Assembly: GCA_020205615.1 (NCBI GenBank)
Contig: CM035167.1
Location: forward strand, 58,487,023-58,551,022
Reading direction: 5' to 3'
Length of the DNA: 64,000 nt
DNA from: Panax quinquefolius
Taxonomy: Eukaryota; Streptophyta; Magnoliopsida; Apiales; Araliaceae
How positions within the stretch are numbered: position 1 is the stretch's first letter; each line of letters opens with the position of its first letter. The notes below the pieces were generated by a model. It saw only the letters and a list, made by a program, of their open reading frames with translations, did no database searches and was not told where the DNA came from. Of this stretch, positions 34,747-46,366 are shown in pieces. The translations under genes and the position numbers were made by a program.

Positions 34747-34760
34747 TGGCTCTGATACCA
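34747..34760 (-). promoter_or_regulatory. Element E primer-binding site (initiator tRNA-Met)
   Basis: TGGTATCAGAGCCA on the minus strand, one base from the LTR end; an exact match to the plant initiator tRNA-Met complement. Confidence 0.95.
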
Positions 34761-34761
34761 C

Positions 34762-36611
34762 TGAAAGGTTTTGTGAAATTCAAAGTAGCAATCAAATTGA
34801 AAAAATTAGCGGAAGCGAAATAAAATCGATTTTAAAATTTTTCACAAACCAATTACCCTTGATCATCCTTTATGCATATTATTAATTAAACGAAGAATAA
34901 GAAATTATGAAATCATACCCTTGTAAAACGCAGGCTTCCTCGTGCGAGTTCACCTCCTCTTCTCGCGATCTCCTTGAATCTCCGGGTAGACTCCTTCATT
35001 TGATCAATGTAAGCCACCCAAATGTATGGCCTCTAGAGGTGATCCACCAAGGAAAAAGAATTTTCAAGAAGAAGGGGTATTGGCTCAAACACTAGTTTTT
35101 CCTATCTCAGTATGGAAAAAGGAGGCGTCTTTCTTCAACTCTAGGAATTACGTATATTAGATATATGATATAAGACTCTCTCTTATAAAGATATCATGTA
35201 ACCTATTTTAATTAAAATAAGGTTTTATTTAATTAATTAAACTCTTTTAATTAAATGGGCTCCCTAATCCTATTAGGGGTAATTAATTAAATTCCTTTAA
35301 CTAATTTTCCTTCATAATCCAATTAGGAATAAATGAGAGTACTTATATTAAATTAATTCCTAAACCTTTTAGAAATTAAAATAATAATAATTGTAATAAT
35401 ATTAATAAGACTCCTCTTATTAATTTATATTTAATATTTCTAAAATATTAAATAATAAATATTAAGCTATTTAATTTATTCTATCACCATAGATTAAATT
35501 AAATATACTTAACATATTATTACAATTATGCCATTAACTTCTTAAATAATTATTCTTCCTTTTATGGTGTGACCCTTTAGGTTCTCCATATTAAACCTAG
35601 TAGTGAATAAATCAATTAGAACAATTCTAATCTCATTTAAATAAATAAATTAAACAAATAATTTATTTAAATAAATAATATTTATTCTACAATAGGGATA
35701 AGCCTCCTAGCGATCAACGACTTTCCGATAATATAGATTTCAACATTAATCATAAAAGAACCTTTGAGTAAATAGTTACTGCATAATTCAATCCTTCCAC
35801 CATACAATGTCCTAATTAAATATAAGACATGGAATTACCATCAAGTCTTATTTTATTTAATTATATGTATTTCGATTCCTAAATGCATGACTCTAATGAA
35901 TGCAAATTAGAAACTACTTTCTAATTTCATTCCACCTCGCCAAGGATTCTGGGTTGTCATTTATCGAATCACATAGGACATTCTCCTTTTACTAGAAGTG
36001 GTAGATTCTTTATTGGTCATTCATTATCTTCATATATAACTTATTACACCCAAGCATACCCTTTGATATACTCTAAGAGTCTTGAGGAATAAATCAAAGT
36101 GTAATTCATTATATATAAGATACTATGATGATCTCAAGTCTAAGGATCATTTGTACTACTATCACTTCAGGAATTCCTATTAACAGGTAAGTAAAACTCC
36201 ATTAGGTATTCCTTAGCGAGTCACGTTCAGTGAACTTATTCTCTAATAAGCACCTACATACTTGCTTTAGTGTCTCCACACAAATGATCATGAGATCAAT
36301 CATCCTCATCCAATTAGCAAACAACGTACGTACCAATCTATCCGGATTCATTAATCCCCTTTTAGTAATCCATTGATTGGGAACATTTTAGTTTTAAGCT
36401 ATCTAAGAATTTAGATCTCATTAGCATGATCTCATCATGATTCTAAAACCATTGCTTAAAACTATGGGTTTATCACATATTATTAAAACAGCACCATGTA
36501 GATAATAAATGTCTTTAATAAATAATTCTTTTATTAATAAATAAATAAGATTGATTACAAAGTATATGCTTTATCATCAAACATGATTGGCTTGTATGCA
36601 TAATACTTTCA
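34762..36611 (-). repeat. Element E 5' LTR
   Basis: The full-length copy, 1850 bp, pairing with 27452-29004. Short open frames within it are shared with the left copy but are not recognisable genes. Confidence 0.95.
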
Positions 36612-36616
36612 ATTGG
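36612..36616. repeat. Target-site duplication of E, right copy (ATTGG)
   Basis: Exact match to 27447-27451. Confidence 0.92.
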
Positions 36617-36669
36617 TTCTTATACTATTGTGTGTTATGTACTAATCAACGTATTATGTGTTATTGTAG
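36617..36669 (+). promoter_or_regulatory. End of D leader with candidate splice acceptor
   Basis: GTTATTGTAG|GATG places an AG at 36668-36669 directly before the ATG at 36671. The same arrangement (TTGTTAG|GATG) occurs in element G at 45325. It is a candidate acceptor for a leader intron. Confidence 0.4.
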
Positions 36670-36670
36670 G

Positions 36671-36770
36671 ATGTCGATCGATATCTTGATGTATAGAGAT
36701 ATACACGCGGTGAACGAAGAGCTTGTGAACCGAGTAGAGCCTGTACCTATGCCAGTGGCGGAACTTGTCA
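36671..36770 (+). pseudogene. Element D pre-gag frame, N-terminal part (interrupted by F)
   Basis: ATG at 36671 opens a frame reading MSIDILMYRDIHAVNEELVN and on to AELVR, where F begins. The rest is at 56060-56621. The two parts are offset by one base, so a small indel is present as well as the insertion. Position and start context match the pre-gag frame of G (45328). I do not recognise a domain. Confidence 0.65.
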
Positions 36771-37762
36771 GGTAAAATCTAATTACGCACAACACGCAAG
36801 TATACGTGGTCAACAAGTAATAAAGTGAAAGTAGAGTATCGTTCTCACGAGAAATTGTTTAATAAAAATCACCAAGTACTAACCCGTAACCAACTCAATC
36901 TTATTTAAACGAATGAATTTCAAATTATAAGTAAACTAATTCTAATTACCACTAGTTAAAAATCAGATTACGGAGATTTAAGATCACAACTTCACTTATT
37001 GCTTCATTTAAGTTAACACACTTCTCATCGATTATTTTCTCTATCCATAATTGTTAATCAAGAACACTAAAGCAGATAAAACCACTTCTCGATGCATAAT
37101 ACCCATACTCACTTAAATCCACAGATGATAGAATTAAGCAAGACACCCTAATTAACTAATCCACTATATCTCTATGTGAATTACAATAAAAAAGGATTTA
37201 AAGCACAAGTTCTCTATAAGATTACATATGGCGTAAAGGCATATCTCTATCCTAAACACAAATCATGAATTCCATCTATGAAAAAATCACAAACACATGC
37301 TATTATGATAAGATCTAAATCAATACTTCATCTCTCGAGTTCATATAGATTATCACGGTAATTGTTAGCTAGACAATTAAGCAATTAAGTCCAAATCACA
37401 ATAGACAATCATCACAATAGAGCATAATAATTGATAGCGAAGCATATTAAAATAAACTACTCAATAAGATCCATTGTAATCTCAAACAAAGAATTAGTTC
37501 ATGATTATTGAATTAAAACTAAGAATCCACAATTGAATAATCATTAAAAGATAAAGATAGAAGAAGATAAGAAGATAGAATCTATTGTCTGTAGATTTGA
37601 TGCTCCCTCCTTGCTCCTACTTTGAATCTTCAATGGTCTCCAAGTTGCTTGAATCCCCAAATTTAATAAGAACTAGGGTTTTGATATAATCTACTCTAAT
37701 CTAATCTAATGGAATCCTCTAAAACTTGCCTATCTCTCCTCTCTTTTATGCCTCTCATCATG

Positions 37763-37770
37763 TATTTATA
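37763..37770 (-). promoter_or_regulatory. TATA box of F 3' LTR
   Basis: TATAAATA on the minus strand, conserved in the right LTR at 55275-55282. It lies about 180 bp downstream (element sense) of the GC-rich hairpin. Confidence 0.6.
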
Positions 37771-37947
37771 GTTCTAATGGACACCCAAGCAAGTTAGGTA
37801 ACTAAGAATCCTATTCTAGCTCAAATTGGATATCAAATAACCCAAATAAGCTGTCTCCCCACCGCCTAGCCCTCCCTGCGCTGTCCCCAAGCCATTCTGG
37901 GTGCGGCCCAGGCTGCAGTGGCCGACTTTCTAGTCGACTAGTGCGCC

Positions 37948-37987
37948 CCGCGCTATACATAGTTCATTAATAGCGCGGTCCGCGCTA
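37948..37987. repeat. GC-rich alternative hairpins in F LTR
   Basis: CCGCGCTAT (37948-37956) pairs exactly with ATAGCGCGG (37970-37978). The second arm can instead pair with the next CGCGCTA in TAGCGCG-GTC-CGCGCTA (37971-37987). Both foldings are preserved in the right LTR near 55464-55506. Confidence 0.75.
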
Positions 37988-38544
37988 CGCTATTTTCTAC
38001 TGCGACGTCCTTTGGTAAAACATGCATAACCTTTGATCCGCTAGGAGTTACGGGATCTGCCACCTATCAAATCGAAGATATTGATGAGATCTACAACTTA
38101 CATTCTTTGAGGATTGACAGATTCCGTCCTGATCAAGGCGGAAATCGGGCTTGAAGTAGATGCTATGTAAACGGCAAACATGACAACTCTTAACTTTGAT
38201 CTTCGTTGATAAAAAGGCCATAACTCTCGCATCCGAACTCCGATTGAGATGATTCAAGATGTTCCGGAAAGCTAAGAAGAAGCTCTACAGTATAATCCAA
38301 GTTCCAAGCTAAGAAAATTAATCCAACGTGGTGTTAAAAGTCCTTCAATCTTCCCTCATTTCATTTAATTGCGTATTTTGGTCCAAAAGATGTCTGAATT
38401 GCTTTCCCTTGCTTCTCCATGCCAATGCCGTGTCATCGCCTACAAAATAACATAAAATGTATGAAAAGTAACTAAGAAATATGAGATTAAGCAAATAATT
38501 CAAGTAATAGATACCGGATAAGTAGGTATAAACCCTACTTATCA

Positions 38545-38559
38545 AATACCCCCAAACTT
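38545..38559 (-). promoter_or_regulatory. Element F polypurine tract
   Basis: AAGTTTGGGGGTATT on the minus strand abuts the 3' LTR and closely matches the tracts of A and B. Confidence 0.8.
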
Positions 38560-39937
38560 AAACATTTGATTGTCCTCAAGCAAAAACACAAAACAATAAT
38601 ACAATGCAATGCAACTAATCTACATGCCTACGAATCCAGCAGTAATGACATAAACAAGTTTATTCAATCGGCCTTAGAGAAATCAAATAAACACGATAAT
38701 ACATCAGATCAAAACCAATCAATAACTTATCAATCAATCATCAAATCTTAGACTGTTATCACTAATATAGTGCGTGTGTGCTCCACAACAATGTTAACCG
38801 ATATAAAATCAAATTTAACACATAACAAGTCTCTTCGAAGGCATCATACAGTGTAAACTCAAGAAATCCAAACATAAGCCAAATCCAACTAAAATTAAAC
38901 AATTACCAATATCTAGGGTCAACATGGGATACTTATGCTTCATTTTTCATCTACGGGGGCTTTTTGCTCTTATTTTCCGTTTTATTCATTTTTTTTATAA
39001 TGATGGACAGTGAGTTCGTTTTACGCTCCATCTCATGCCTGTGTTTATGGGGAGTGCATTTCACGCTTCTTCTCGACCCACCACAAGACTCAATTTATTC
39101 AACTCAATATCTTTTTTTTATTTTCTTTTTTTTTTGAAAGCTTATATACCCCACTTTTCCCCCCAAACTTAGGTTCTTGCCTAATTTTTCGCCTTCATTG
39201 TCTATTCTTGTCATTCTCTTATTTAAACTAGCATTATCCTTTAGAGGTCATTTATGTATCAATTTAAACTCAATCATTCAACACGTTGTTTTTACTATGC
39301 TATCCTTATTATACCAGTTTCAAATAGAAAAAGACTCAATTCATAACAAGAAATCACATCAACGCTCTAATAATTAGTACTATACTTGTCTACCCAATTC
39401 CAATCTCATCATTGGCCAAAACAAACTGTAAATATCAAACCGCCGGACACATGCAAGATGTACTAAATGCTAAATAAACATATTAAACTAACTACGAATT
39501 TTTCAAATTTTTAAATTTTCAAATTTTTTTTCCAAGAATGCAAAAACTAAATGTAACTATACGAACTACAATGTAATAACTAACTATATGCAATACGACA
39601 CTAAAATGCCCCCAAACCTAAACTAGACATTGTCCTCAATGGCTAAGATATGAAAAAATTAAAAGAGAGGACTTCCCTGAAAATAAAGCATTTTCCTCCT
39701 TGTCTGCTAAGTCTGAAGAATAGGCCAGACACATTGGAATAAATCGGGAACCACGCTTGAGTTGGACTTGAATAACCTATAAACACAATAGAAGCAAGTT
39801 TATTAAATCCTAATAAATGCAAATTTATTAACTAATAATATAAAACCTAATAAAAATTAAACTTGGGTTGCCTCCCAATAAGCGCTTGTTTTATAGTCTC
39901 GTCCGACTTTGTCTGGTCAACGTTATCCAATTCCTCT
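38560..39937 (-). other. Element F 3' non-coding region
   Basis: No element-sense gene is visible. It holds a block near 38950-38985 resembling the conserved 3' block of A and B, a 15-base purine tract (minus strand, 39121-39135), and the motif TGGGAGGCAACCCA with AGCGCT at 39864-39886. Confidence 0.6.
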
Positions 39938-40993
39938 TCAAAAGTTGAGGAATCCTCCATCCATTAGTAGCAAATAATCCTTTGGGAGGTTTCCACAAGC
40001 GATGACCATATCATCAAAGTCACCTAGCATGCTCTGACTCGGTATAATCTCCATGAAGAAGGGCAAATAACTAGGTGTTATCTCCATTGTGTTTGTGATC
40101 ATATTTGGGCATGGAAGTGTGTCAAACACAATGGGCTCTTCGTCTATCTTCTCTTTCTCTTCCCACCACGGCTTCATTGTTGCACTCACTCTTATGTCAT
40201 AAAGAGCTTCGCCGACGACATGACTACCAAGTGGGCATGATTTTGCAAATCTAACTTGACCCTTGAACTTTGGCGGAGAAGGCACTTGAGGCATTAATAA
40301 CACCGGCTCATCCGCGTTAGTACTCATAGTTAGTTCATCCCCACTTGTCTCCTCTTTTTCAATATCTCGTGTCTCATCTAGTTGTAGATTTGGTTTGGGC
40401 ACTTCATCAATATCGAAATCCTAGTCATAACACCAATTGTTTTGAGGACAGTTGTTCAAGGCTTTGAACATTTGATCTATCTGATTCTGAAGATTTTGAA
40501 TCGACCTCGCTTGATTTTGAATTGTCATCTCTTGATTAATCCTCCTCTCATCTTGGTCTGCTATGCCCTTCAATATTACATCCATCGGATTTGGCTTTTC
40601 TTCTTATGGCAATGGAGGTCGACATGAAAATTCTGGTGTGTATGATGGATTTGGAGCGCAGTATTGGTCTTCATAAGTATCGCTCCATGACGAATCCGGG
40701 TGATACCCACAAACTTGATGATAATTAGCATATGTATAATCGTTGAGGTATTCACCACCGTGGTGTCCTGCCCTAAAACTAACAGTGCATTGATGACTCG
40801 GGTGATTACCAGCACAATAATTGCAATTAACTGCTATCTTTCGATTACGTTGAAATCATGAATGGCGTCCCAACCTCCTCAAATCCATCTCAAGTTATAC
40901 CGATAATGCAGAAAATGCATTGGGACCATTAATCCCCGCTCCCCTTGGCTGAGTCATTCTCAAATACGGCCATTGATAATTAAATTCCGCCAT
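39938..40993 (-). pseudogene. Element F single frame: Athila gag-like C-terminal protein, 352 codons with four in-frame stops
   Basis: ATG at 40993 is followed by one uninterrupted frame, with no net frameshift, to the stop at 39938. In-frame stops are TAA 40895-40897, TGA 40856-40858, TAA 40604-40606 and TAG 40421-40423. All are consistent with C-to-T change in CAA, CGA or CAG. Near 40800-40840 it encodes CNYC-X3-H-X4-C, the knuckle seen in A and B gag. A coiled stretch (RSIQNLQNQIDQM) follows, then an acidic tail. The usual capsid region and all pol domains are missing. It resembles the second half of Athila gag and could bind element RNA; that role is inferred. Confidence 0.8.
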
Positions 40994-40998
40994 GGTAC

Positions 40999-41000
40999 CT
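40999..41000 (-). promoter_or_regulatory. Candidate splice acceptor before F's reading frame
   Basis: On the minus strand TTTTTCTTTCTTTTCAG|GTACC ends five bases before the ATG at 40993. This is a textbook pyrimidine tract plus CAG. Confidence 0.45.
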
Positions 41001-41098
41001 GAAAAGAAAGAAAAATAGGAAGATAATTACATAAAAAAATGTTTAAATTAAGACTAATTTGATTGAAGCTAATATTGGTAAATAATTATTAAATTAAT

Positions 41099-41116
41099 TC
41101 CCCGGCAACGGCGCCA
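41099..41116 (-). promoter_or_regulatory. Element F primer-binding site (tRNA-Asp)
   Basis: TGGCGCCGTTGCCGGGGA on the minus strand, an exact 18-base complement of the tRNA-Asp 3' end and identical to A. Confidence 0.95.
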
Positions 41117-41122
41117 AAAACT

Positions 41123-41630
41123 TGTTGGGTAAAATCTAATTACGCATAACACGCAAGTATACGTGGTCAAAAAGTAATAAAGTGAAAGTAGAGTATCGTT
41201 CCCACGAGGAATTGTTTAATAAAAATCACCAAGTACTAACCCGTAACCAACTCAATCTTATTTAAATGAATGAATTTCAATTTATAAGTAAACTAATTCT
41301 AATTACCACTAGTTAAAAATCAGATTACGGAGATTTAAGATCACAACTTCACTTATTGCTTCATTTAAGTTAACACACTTCTCATCAATTATTCTCTATC
41401 ATGAATTGTTAATCAAGAACACTAAAGCAGATAAAACCACATCTCGATGCATAATACACATACTCACTTAAATCCACAGATGATAGAATTAAGCAAGACA
41501 CCCTAATTAACTAATCCACTATATCTCTATGTGAATTACAATTAAAAGGATTTAAAGCACAAGTTCTCTATAAGATTACATATGGCGTAAAGGCATATCT
41601 CTATCCTAAACACGAATCATGAATTCCATC
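41123..41630 (-). repeat. Element F 5' LTR, first segment (left of G)
   Basis: It starts TGTTGGGTAAAATC and matches the start of 36771-38544. It is cut at GAATTCCATC by G, and the remainder is 54784-56059. Confidence 0.92.
41626..41630. repeat. Target-site duplication of G, left copy (CCATC)
   Basis: Repeated exactly at 54784-54788. Confidence 0.93.
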
Positions 41631-42080
41631 TGTAACATTCCAGAATTTTAAAGTGTAATATTATATATTTATTAATTTATATAAGTATTTAATGGATATG
41701 TTTATTGTTGAATAAATAATTAAATATTAAATATTAAATATTTATTGGTAATATTAAATATTTATTGAATTATATAAGTATTTAATGGCAATTTGAAATG
41801 ATGTGATTTAGTAATTATTTGTTGAATAAATAATTAAGGAGCTAAGAAAATTAATTGTTATGAGGTTATATACTAATTTAATTTAATAATTAAGTTAGAG
41901 AGCTAATAATGATTAAATGAATTTTAGTATTTTAATTGTTATTTGTGATTAAAATAAAGTGTTAGTTGATTAAATAAAATTATAATTATATAAAAATTAT
42001 AGTTTTGTGATAATGATTTATGTATTAAAGTAATTTAATAGATTAGTATTTGAATTGATTAAATTGATTATTTAATTAAA
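41631..42080 (+). repeat. Element G truncated outermost LTR (5' 450 bp)
   Basis: TGTAACATTCC onward aligns with the first about 450 bp of the LTR at 42106. It ends at ATTTAATTAAAT, where LTR sequence jumps to GTAATCCTTGTAAAGAGGGAATGA, otherwise found only directly before an LTR. Confidence 0.88.
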
Positions 42081-42105
42081 TGTAATCCTTGTAAAGAGGG
42101 AATGA

Positions 42106-45100
42106 TGTAAAATTCCGAGAATTTTAAAGTGTAATATTAAATATTTATATAATATTTATATAAGTATTTAATGGATGTGTTTATTATTGAATAAATAATT
42201 AAATATTAAATATTAAATATTTATTTGTAATATTAAATATTTATTGAATTATATAAGTATTTAATGGCAATTTGAGTTGATGTGATTTAGTCAATTATTT
42301 GTTGAATAAATAATTAAGGAGCTAAGAAAATTAATTGTTATGAGGTTATATACTAATTTAATTTAATAATTAAGTTAGAGAGCTAATAATGATTAAATGA
42401 ATTATAGTATTTTAATTAGAATTTGTGATTAAAATAAAGTGTTAGTTGATTAAATAAAATTATAATTATAAAGAAATTATAGTTTTGAGATAACAATTTA
42501 TGTATTAAAGTAATTTAAGAGATTAGTATTTGAATTGATTAAATTGATTATTTAATTAAATAGAAGTGTGAAAAATAACCTTGCTATGAAGGAGTTACTA
42601 AAATAAATTAAGGGAGTTTAATTCAGTTTTTGCCAAACAAGGCCTAATTCCTATTAAGTCTTTTATCTAATTGTGTTTTACCAAACAAGGCATAAGGATT
42701 AATGAGTTATTTTTAGTTAGTTAACCAAACAAGCCTTATGGCTTTTGATTTCAAAAAATTGTAACCGATGTCCGTTAAGTTAGTATTATATTATATATTT
42801 AATATATATTATATCCTATATACGTTAGATAACTAATACGTAGTTAGAGTTAGGGAGAAAAACAAAACTCAGAGAAGAAGAAGAAGAAGAGAAGAAGAAA
42901 AGTGAGAAAGAATTGTAGAGAAGAAGAAGCTTGAGAATCAAAAAGGGTTGGCCATCATCTTCTTCAAACAAGGTATCATCTAAACTCTATTATTGTTGTT
43001 CTTTTCAAAGTTATAGTTGTATTCTCTCTCTCCCAATTTTCTCCATGAAAGCTTTGTAGAAGTGGAACTTTGTTATGTATGTGGTTTTATATGATAATCT
43101 AGTGTTGTTAAACTATTTTCTTAAGCTATAATTGAGAATAGTCCATGAATTTATATTATGTATATGGTTGTGAAGAAAACTATTTTTTTCTGAGAGAGTT
43201 TTTGTGAATATATATTGTGAAGCTTAAAGTAGAAATTGAGAGTTAATTAGTTGTTTAGTTGATAAATTGATCATCTAAATTGACAGAGTATGTATAATTA
43301 TTGATAAGATGCTTTGAATTAGTTGTTTTGGTTGAAAAACAAAATTTACAGTGTTGATTTTCATTGAAATATCAAAAATGGAGTTTTTGTCAAAAATAGT
43401 GAAATTGGATGTTTTAAATTCGTTGTTTATGTTGTTGTATGGGTAGAAACATGTTAGAAGTTCTTGAATTATGTTTACATGAAGTTTTGTATGAATTTCA
43501 TGTGAATTAGTCTGTTAGAAATGAGCTTGTAGCCAAATTGGCTTTTTCTTGTCTTGTTGCGTAAAAATTCATCGATCATCTTTGGAGTTTATGCATGCAT
43601 GTATGACCAAAGAAGACGTTATTGGCATCGCATCGCGCCATCACCACCACCTAGCAATGTGAACCGTGAGTATATTCACCGCATACCAGCGCCATCACCA
43701 TCACCATGCCAATAGTAGCGACCCATAGTGTAAAATCGTGGCGCCGCTGCCATGAAGTTAGCGATCGGTCTCGACGAAGGTACTTTTGTACACGAAATTT
43801 TTAAGAAACACTATGTGATGATAGTAGGATCAGAAACTATTGATTTTAGTATTTCTATACTATGAATAATTATGTTATTAAGGATTAACTTGTGTTATAA
43901 TTTGATTATGTGATTAAATAATCAAACCTACATGATGAATGTATTAGTTATGTGATAATGACTAACTATGTCACGATGACATATATATATAGGATATTGT
44001 GATTCAAATTGTTCGGTTTAATCTACGAACAAGGCAATTTTTCTAATCTATTATCTTGTTAATTCAATTACTGTTTTCAATTCGATTACAATATAATGAT
44101 GTAAGTTATTCTGGAGCAAGTTATTCTTGTATTTAACTTGTTGTTTAGCATGCACAAATATATATACTAATGTTGAACATTTCTATCATTCAAATTTCTA
44201 TGCATGCTTAATATTCAATTCTAATTAACCTTGGCTTAGTATTGTTCAAGCAAGGTATGCTATAGTTATTCAAATTGTATGCTATTAGATTATTCCTAAA
44301 GCATGACTTTAGTTTACTATGATTGATTCAATCTCGATTATTCTATAGTATAGTGTTATTGGTTTTATTCAACTACTCCTTAGTTGATGTTCGTTGAATT
44401 CCAAATTTCCTTGAAAGCTTATCCAAACCAAACTTACTTTGGTGCGGACTTGTATTCTAAATACTGAGATGAACAACTCTTTTAATAGAGGTTTACGCTT
44501 AGCGTTGAAATGGTTGTGCACAATACATTTATGACGAAGGGTTGATCCCCTAAGTACGTGGAGTCCTTATAGTCTTATGACTGTTAAAGTTAAAGTTGAA
44601 AGATTACTTATAACTATGGACATGATTCGTGGTCATTAGACCCTCAGTGAATGTTATAATTTTTATAAAGTTAATAGAATATATTGTTCAGTTCTATTGA
44701 GCTTGATATTGGCAATTGATGTAAAAGTTTAAAGATTTACTTATTGTTATTTCAAGTGGGCTTTGTTTGCTCACTCTTGCCTGTAAAATTTCTTACAGCT
44801 AAAGTTGAAATGGGTGACGTACCTAGCACCAGTAAGGGAAAAGGAAAGATGAATAAATACTGAAGACTTGTAATAGTTTTGATAGTTTACTTTCAGACTT
44901 TGGTTTAAAGATTGTAATGAAGTTTATTTAAATTTCCGCATTTGAATGATTGTTGTTAAAGGTTAGATAACCTGGGAGATTTTTATTTAAATTTAATCTT
45001 GTATGGGCAGGTTTTGATTATTCAATTTTATTATAATTGGGTAGTTAGAAATAAATGTTTTGATTAAGTGAACACCGAATCCTGTGGGAATAAAGTACCT

Positions 45101-45118
45101 GGATTTGGGGGTGTCACA
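42106..45118 (+). repeat. Element G first full LTR
   Basis: TGTAAAATTCC to GTGTCACA, 3013 bp, paired with 50975-53933. It contains a purine-rich (GAA)n-like stretch at about 42870-42930 and a possible splice donor AAG|GTATCA at 42973. No gene was recognised. Confidence 0.93.
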
Positions 45119-45121
45119 AGT

Positions 45122-45134
45122 TGGTATCAAAGCT
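45122..45134 (+). promoter_or_regulatory. Element G primer-binding site (tRNA-Met-like)
   Basis: TGGTATCAAAGCT begins three bases after the LTR. It is the initiator tRNA-Met complement with one mismatch in the core. Confidence 0.85.
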
Positions 45135-45327
45135 TTAGGTTATGAACCTTAGGTGGGGGGGAAAAGCCTTAGGAAGTAACCTTTGAAAAGATAGTGGAGA
45201 TAACTCTTATCGAGTTTTAAGAAAGAAGTAACAAAACATTTATGTGCTTATGTGTTTATAGTTTATGTACTCGTGAGTGTCGAGTAGTAATGATTAATAA
45301 TTAAAACTTTAAAACTTTGTTGTTAGG

Positions 45328-46079
45328 ATGACTAATGTTGGAGAATCCAGTCAGGCTAGGGAGGAGGGACCTCAAATTCCTATAGAGGAGGAGTCTCGCG
45401 ACATTCAGGTAGTTTGGGAACAACTACTGCAATGGGAGTCAGCCCCGTTGGTCATAGTAGTTGAAGATGAGGATGATGACGTGAAAACAGATGAGGAGGA
45501 TCCCATTGAGTTACCACAGGAGGATGAGGATGACGAGGACGAGGAGGAAAGGATTCTACTTAACTCGATAGTTAGCCGTATATACGATGAGGTACATTAC
45601 CGTAACGTGGAACTTCAGGATACGGTTGAGGAGTTGCAGGAGATAGTAGCTGAACAACAGACTGCAATGACATAAAAAGACAGCGAGATCCAAGATCGTG
45701 AAGAACGACTGACAAATGTCGAGGAGAAACTAGTACATATCAAGAAGAGAGAAAAAACAACTGATCGAAGTGGTCGCATTTGAATCAAGAACAAGTTGAG
45801 AGAAGAAGTCGCTAAGAGGGTAAGAGTCAAGATGTTACGAGGAAGCTTTTCAACGAACCAGTTTAGCGTAAGAAGAGACACGCAAAAGCAAAGAGGATGA
45901 AGATGGAAGAAATGGATAAAGTATTTAACACTGCAATTAATCGAGCTCAAGATCGGGTCATGGGATATCCGATTCAGTTCGAGACGCTGCCATCATTCGT
46001 GTTAGATCGCAGAACAATGTTTCGAGTCATGGAGGAAGAACGTGATAGGGCTAAGAAGTATCTTAATAGAACATCGTAG
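45328..46079 (+). pseudogene. Element G pre-gag acidic coiled-coil frame (first copy)
   Basis: A separate reading frame between the primer site and gag. ATG at 45328 follows TTGTTAG|G directly. The first 115 codons are intact to TGACATAA near 45675: a polar N terminus, an acidic block (VEDEDDDVKTDEEDPIEL, EDEDDEDEEER), then heptad-like residues (VELQDTVEELQEIVAEQQ). Frameshifts follow, and the C-terminal part 45897-46079 reads KMEEMDKVFNTAINRAQ to YLNRTS. The second copy (54145-54730) supplies the middle as a long Glu/Lys-rich coiled coil. I recognise no known domain. Whole length would be about 250 residues. D has a counterpart at the same place. Confidence 0.75.
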
Positions 46080-46366
46080 ATGTAGTACGATGAGTGAAAG
46101 GTTAAATAAATTGTAAATCCCAAGTGTTATGCAACCTATGGGATATGACAATGATGTTGCCCTGAAACTTTTGTAGTTCAGGAAAGTAATGTAGATAGCA
46201 GAGATGTTATTGTTTTATATTTTTCAAAAAGGTTATGAATAAATAAAAGTTGTTACTTTATTCAAAGTGTTATGTGTTATGTGGTAAATTCCTTTTGGAT
46301 ACAAGTTAAGTAGAAATTTCTTAAAGGAATTGAATAATTATCTAATGAATGTACTTTTAACAGAAA
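46080..46366 (+). other. Spacer between pre-gag frame and gag in G
   Basis: AT-rich, with no gene. The corresponding spacer in D (56622-56895) has almost the same length. Confidence 0.6.

Larger units (their letters stand above)
27452..36611 (-). mobile_element. Element E: Ty1/copia retrotransposon
   Basis: LTRs at 27452-29004 and 34762-36611 flank a 5.8-kb interior with a perfect initiator tRNA-Met primer site and copia-type order on the minus strand: gag, protease, integrase, reverse transcriptase, RNase H. Integrase precedes reverse transcriptase, which defines copia. All domains carry frameshifts or stops. The perfect TSD ATTGG lies in D's leader. An unusually structured, long leader precedes gag (see findings). 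Confidence 0.95.
36771..38544 (-). repeat. Element F 3' LTR
   Basis: It aligns with 41123-41630 plus 54784-56059. The right copy begins TGTTGGGTAAAATC; this copy lacks the TGTTGG tip. It ends CTACTTATCA. It includes a GC-rich double hairpin (37948-37987) and a TATA box (37763-37770). Confidence 0.92.

Noticed and set aside
36766..36770. TGTCA as the true left tip of F, with GAACT as TSD.
   Set aside because: GAACT does not match the right flank GGTAC, whereas a 10-bp loss between GGTA copies explains both ends. Kept as a minor alternative.
36671..36775. Exon of a host gene between E and F (short clean frame after an AG).
   Set aside because: Its position after D's leader, the match of start context with G's pre-gag frame and continuation of D after F explain it as part of D.
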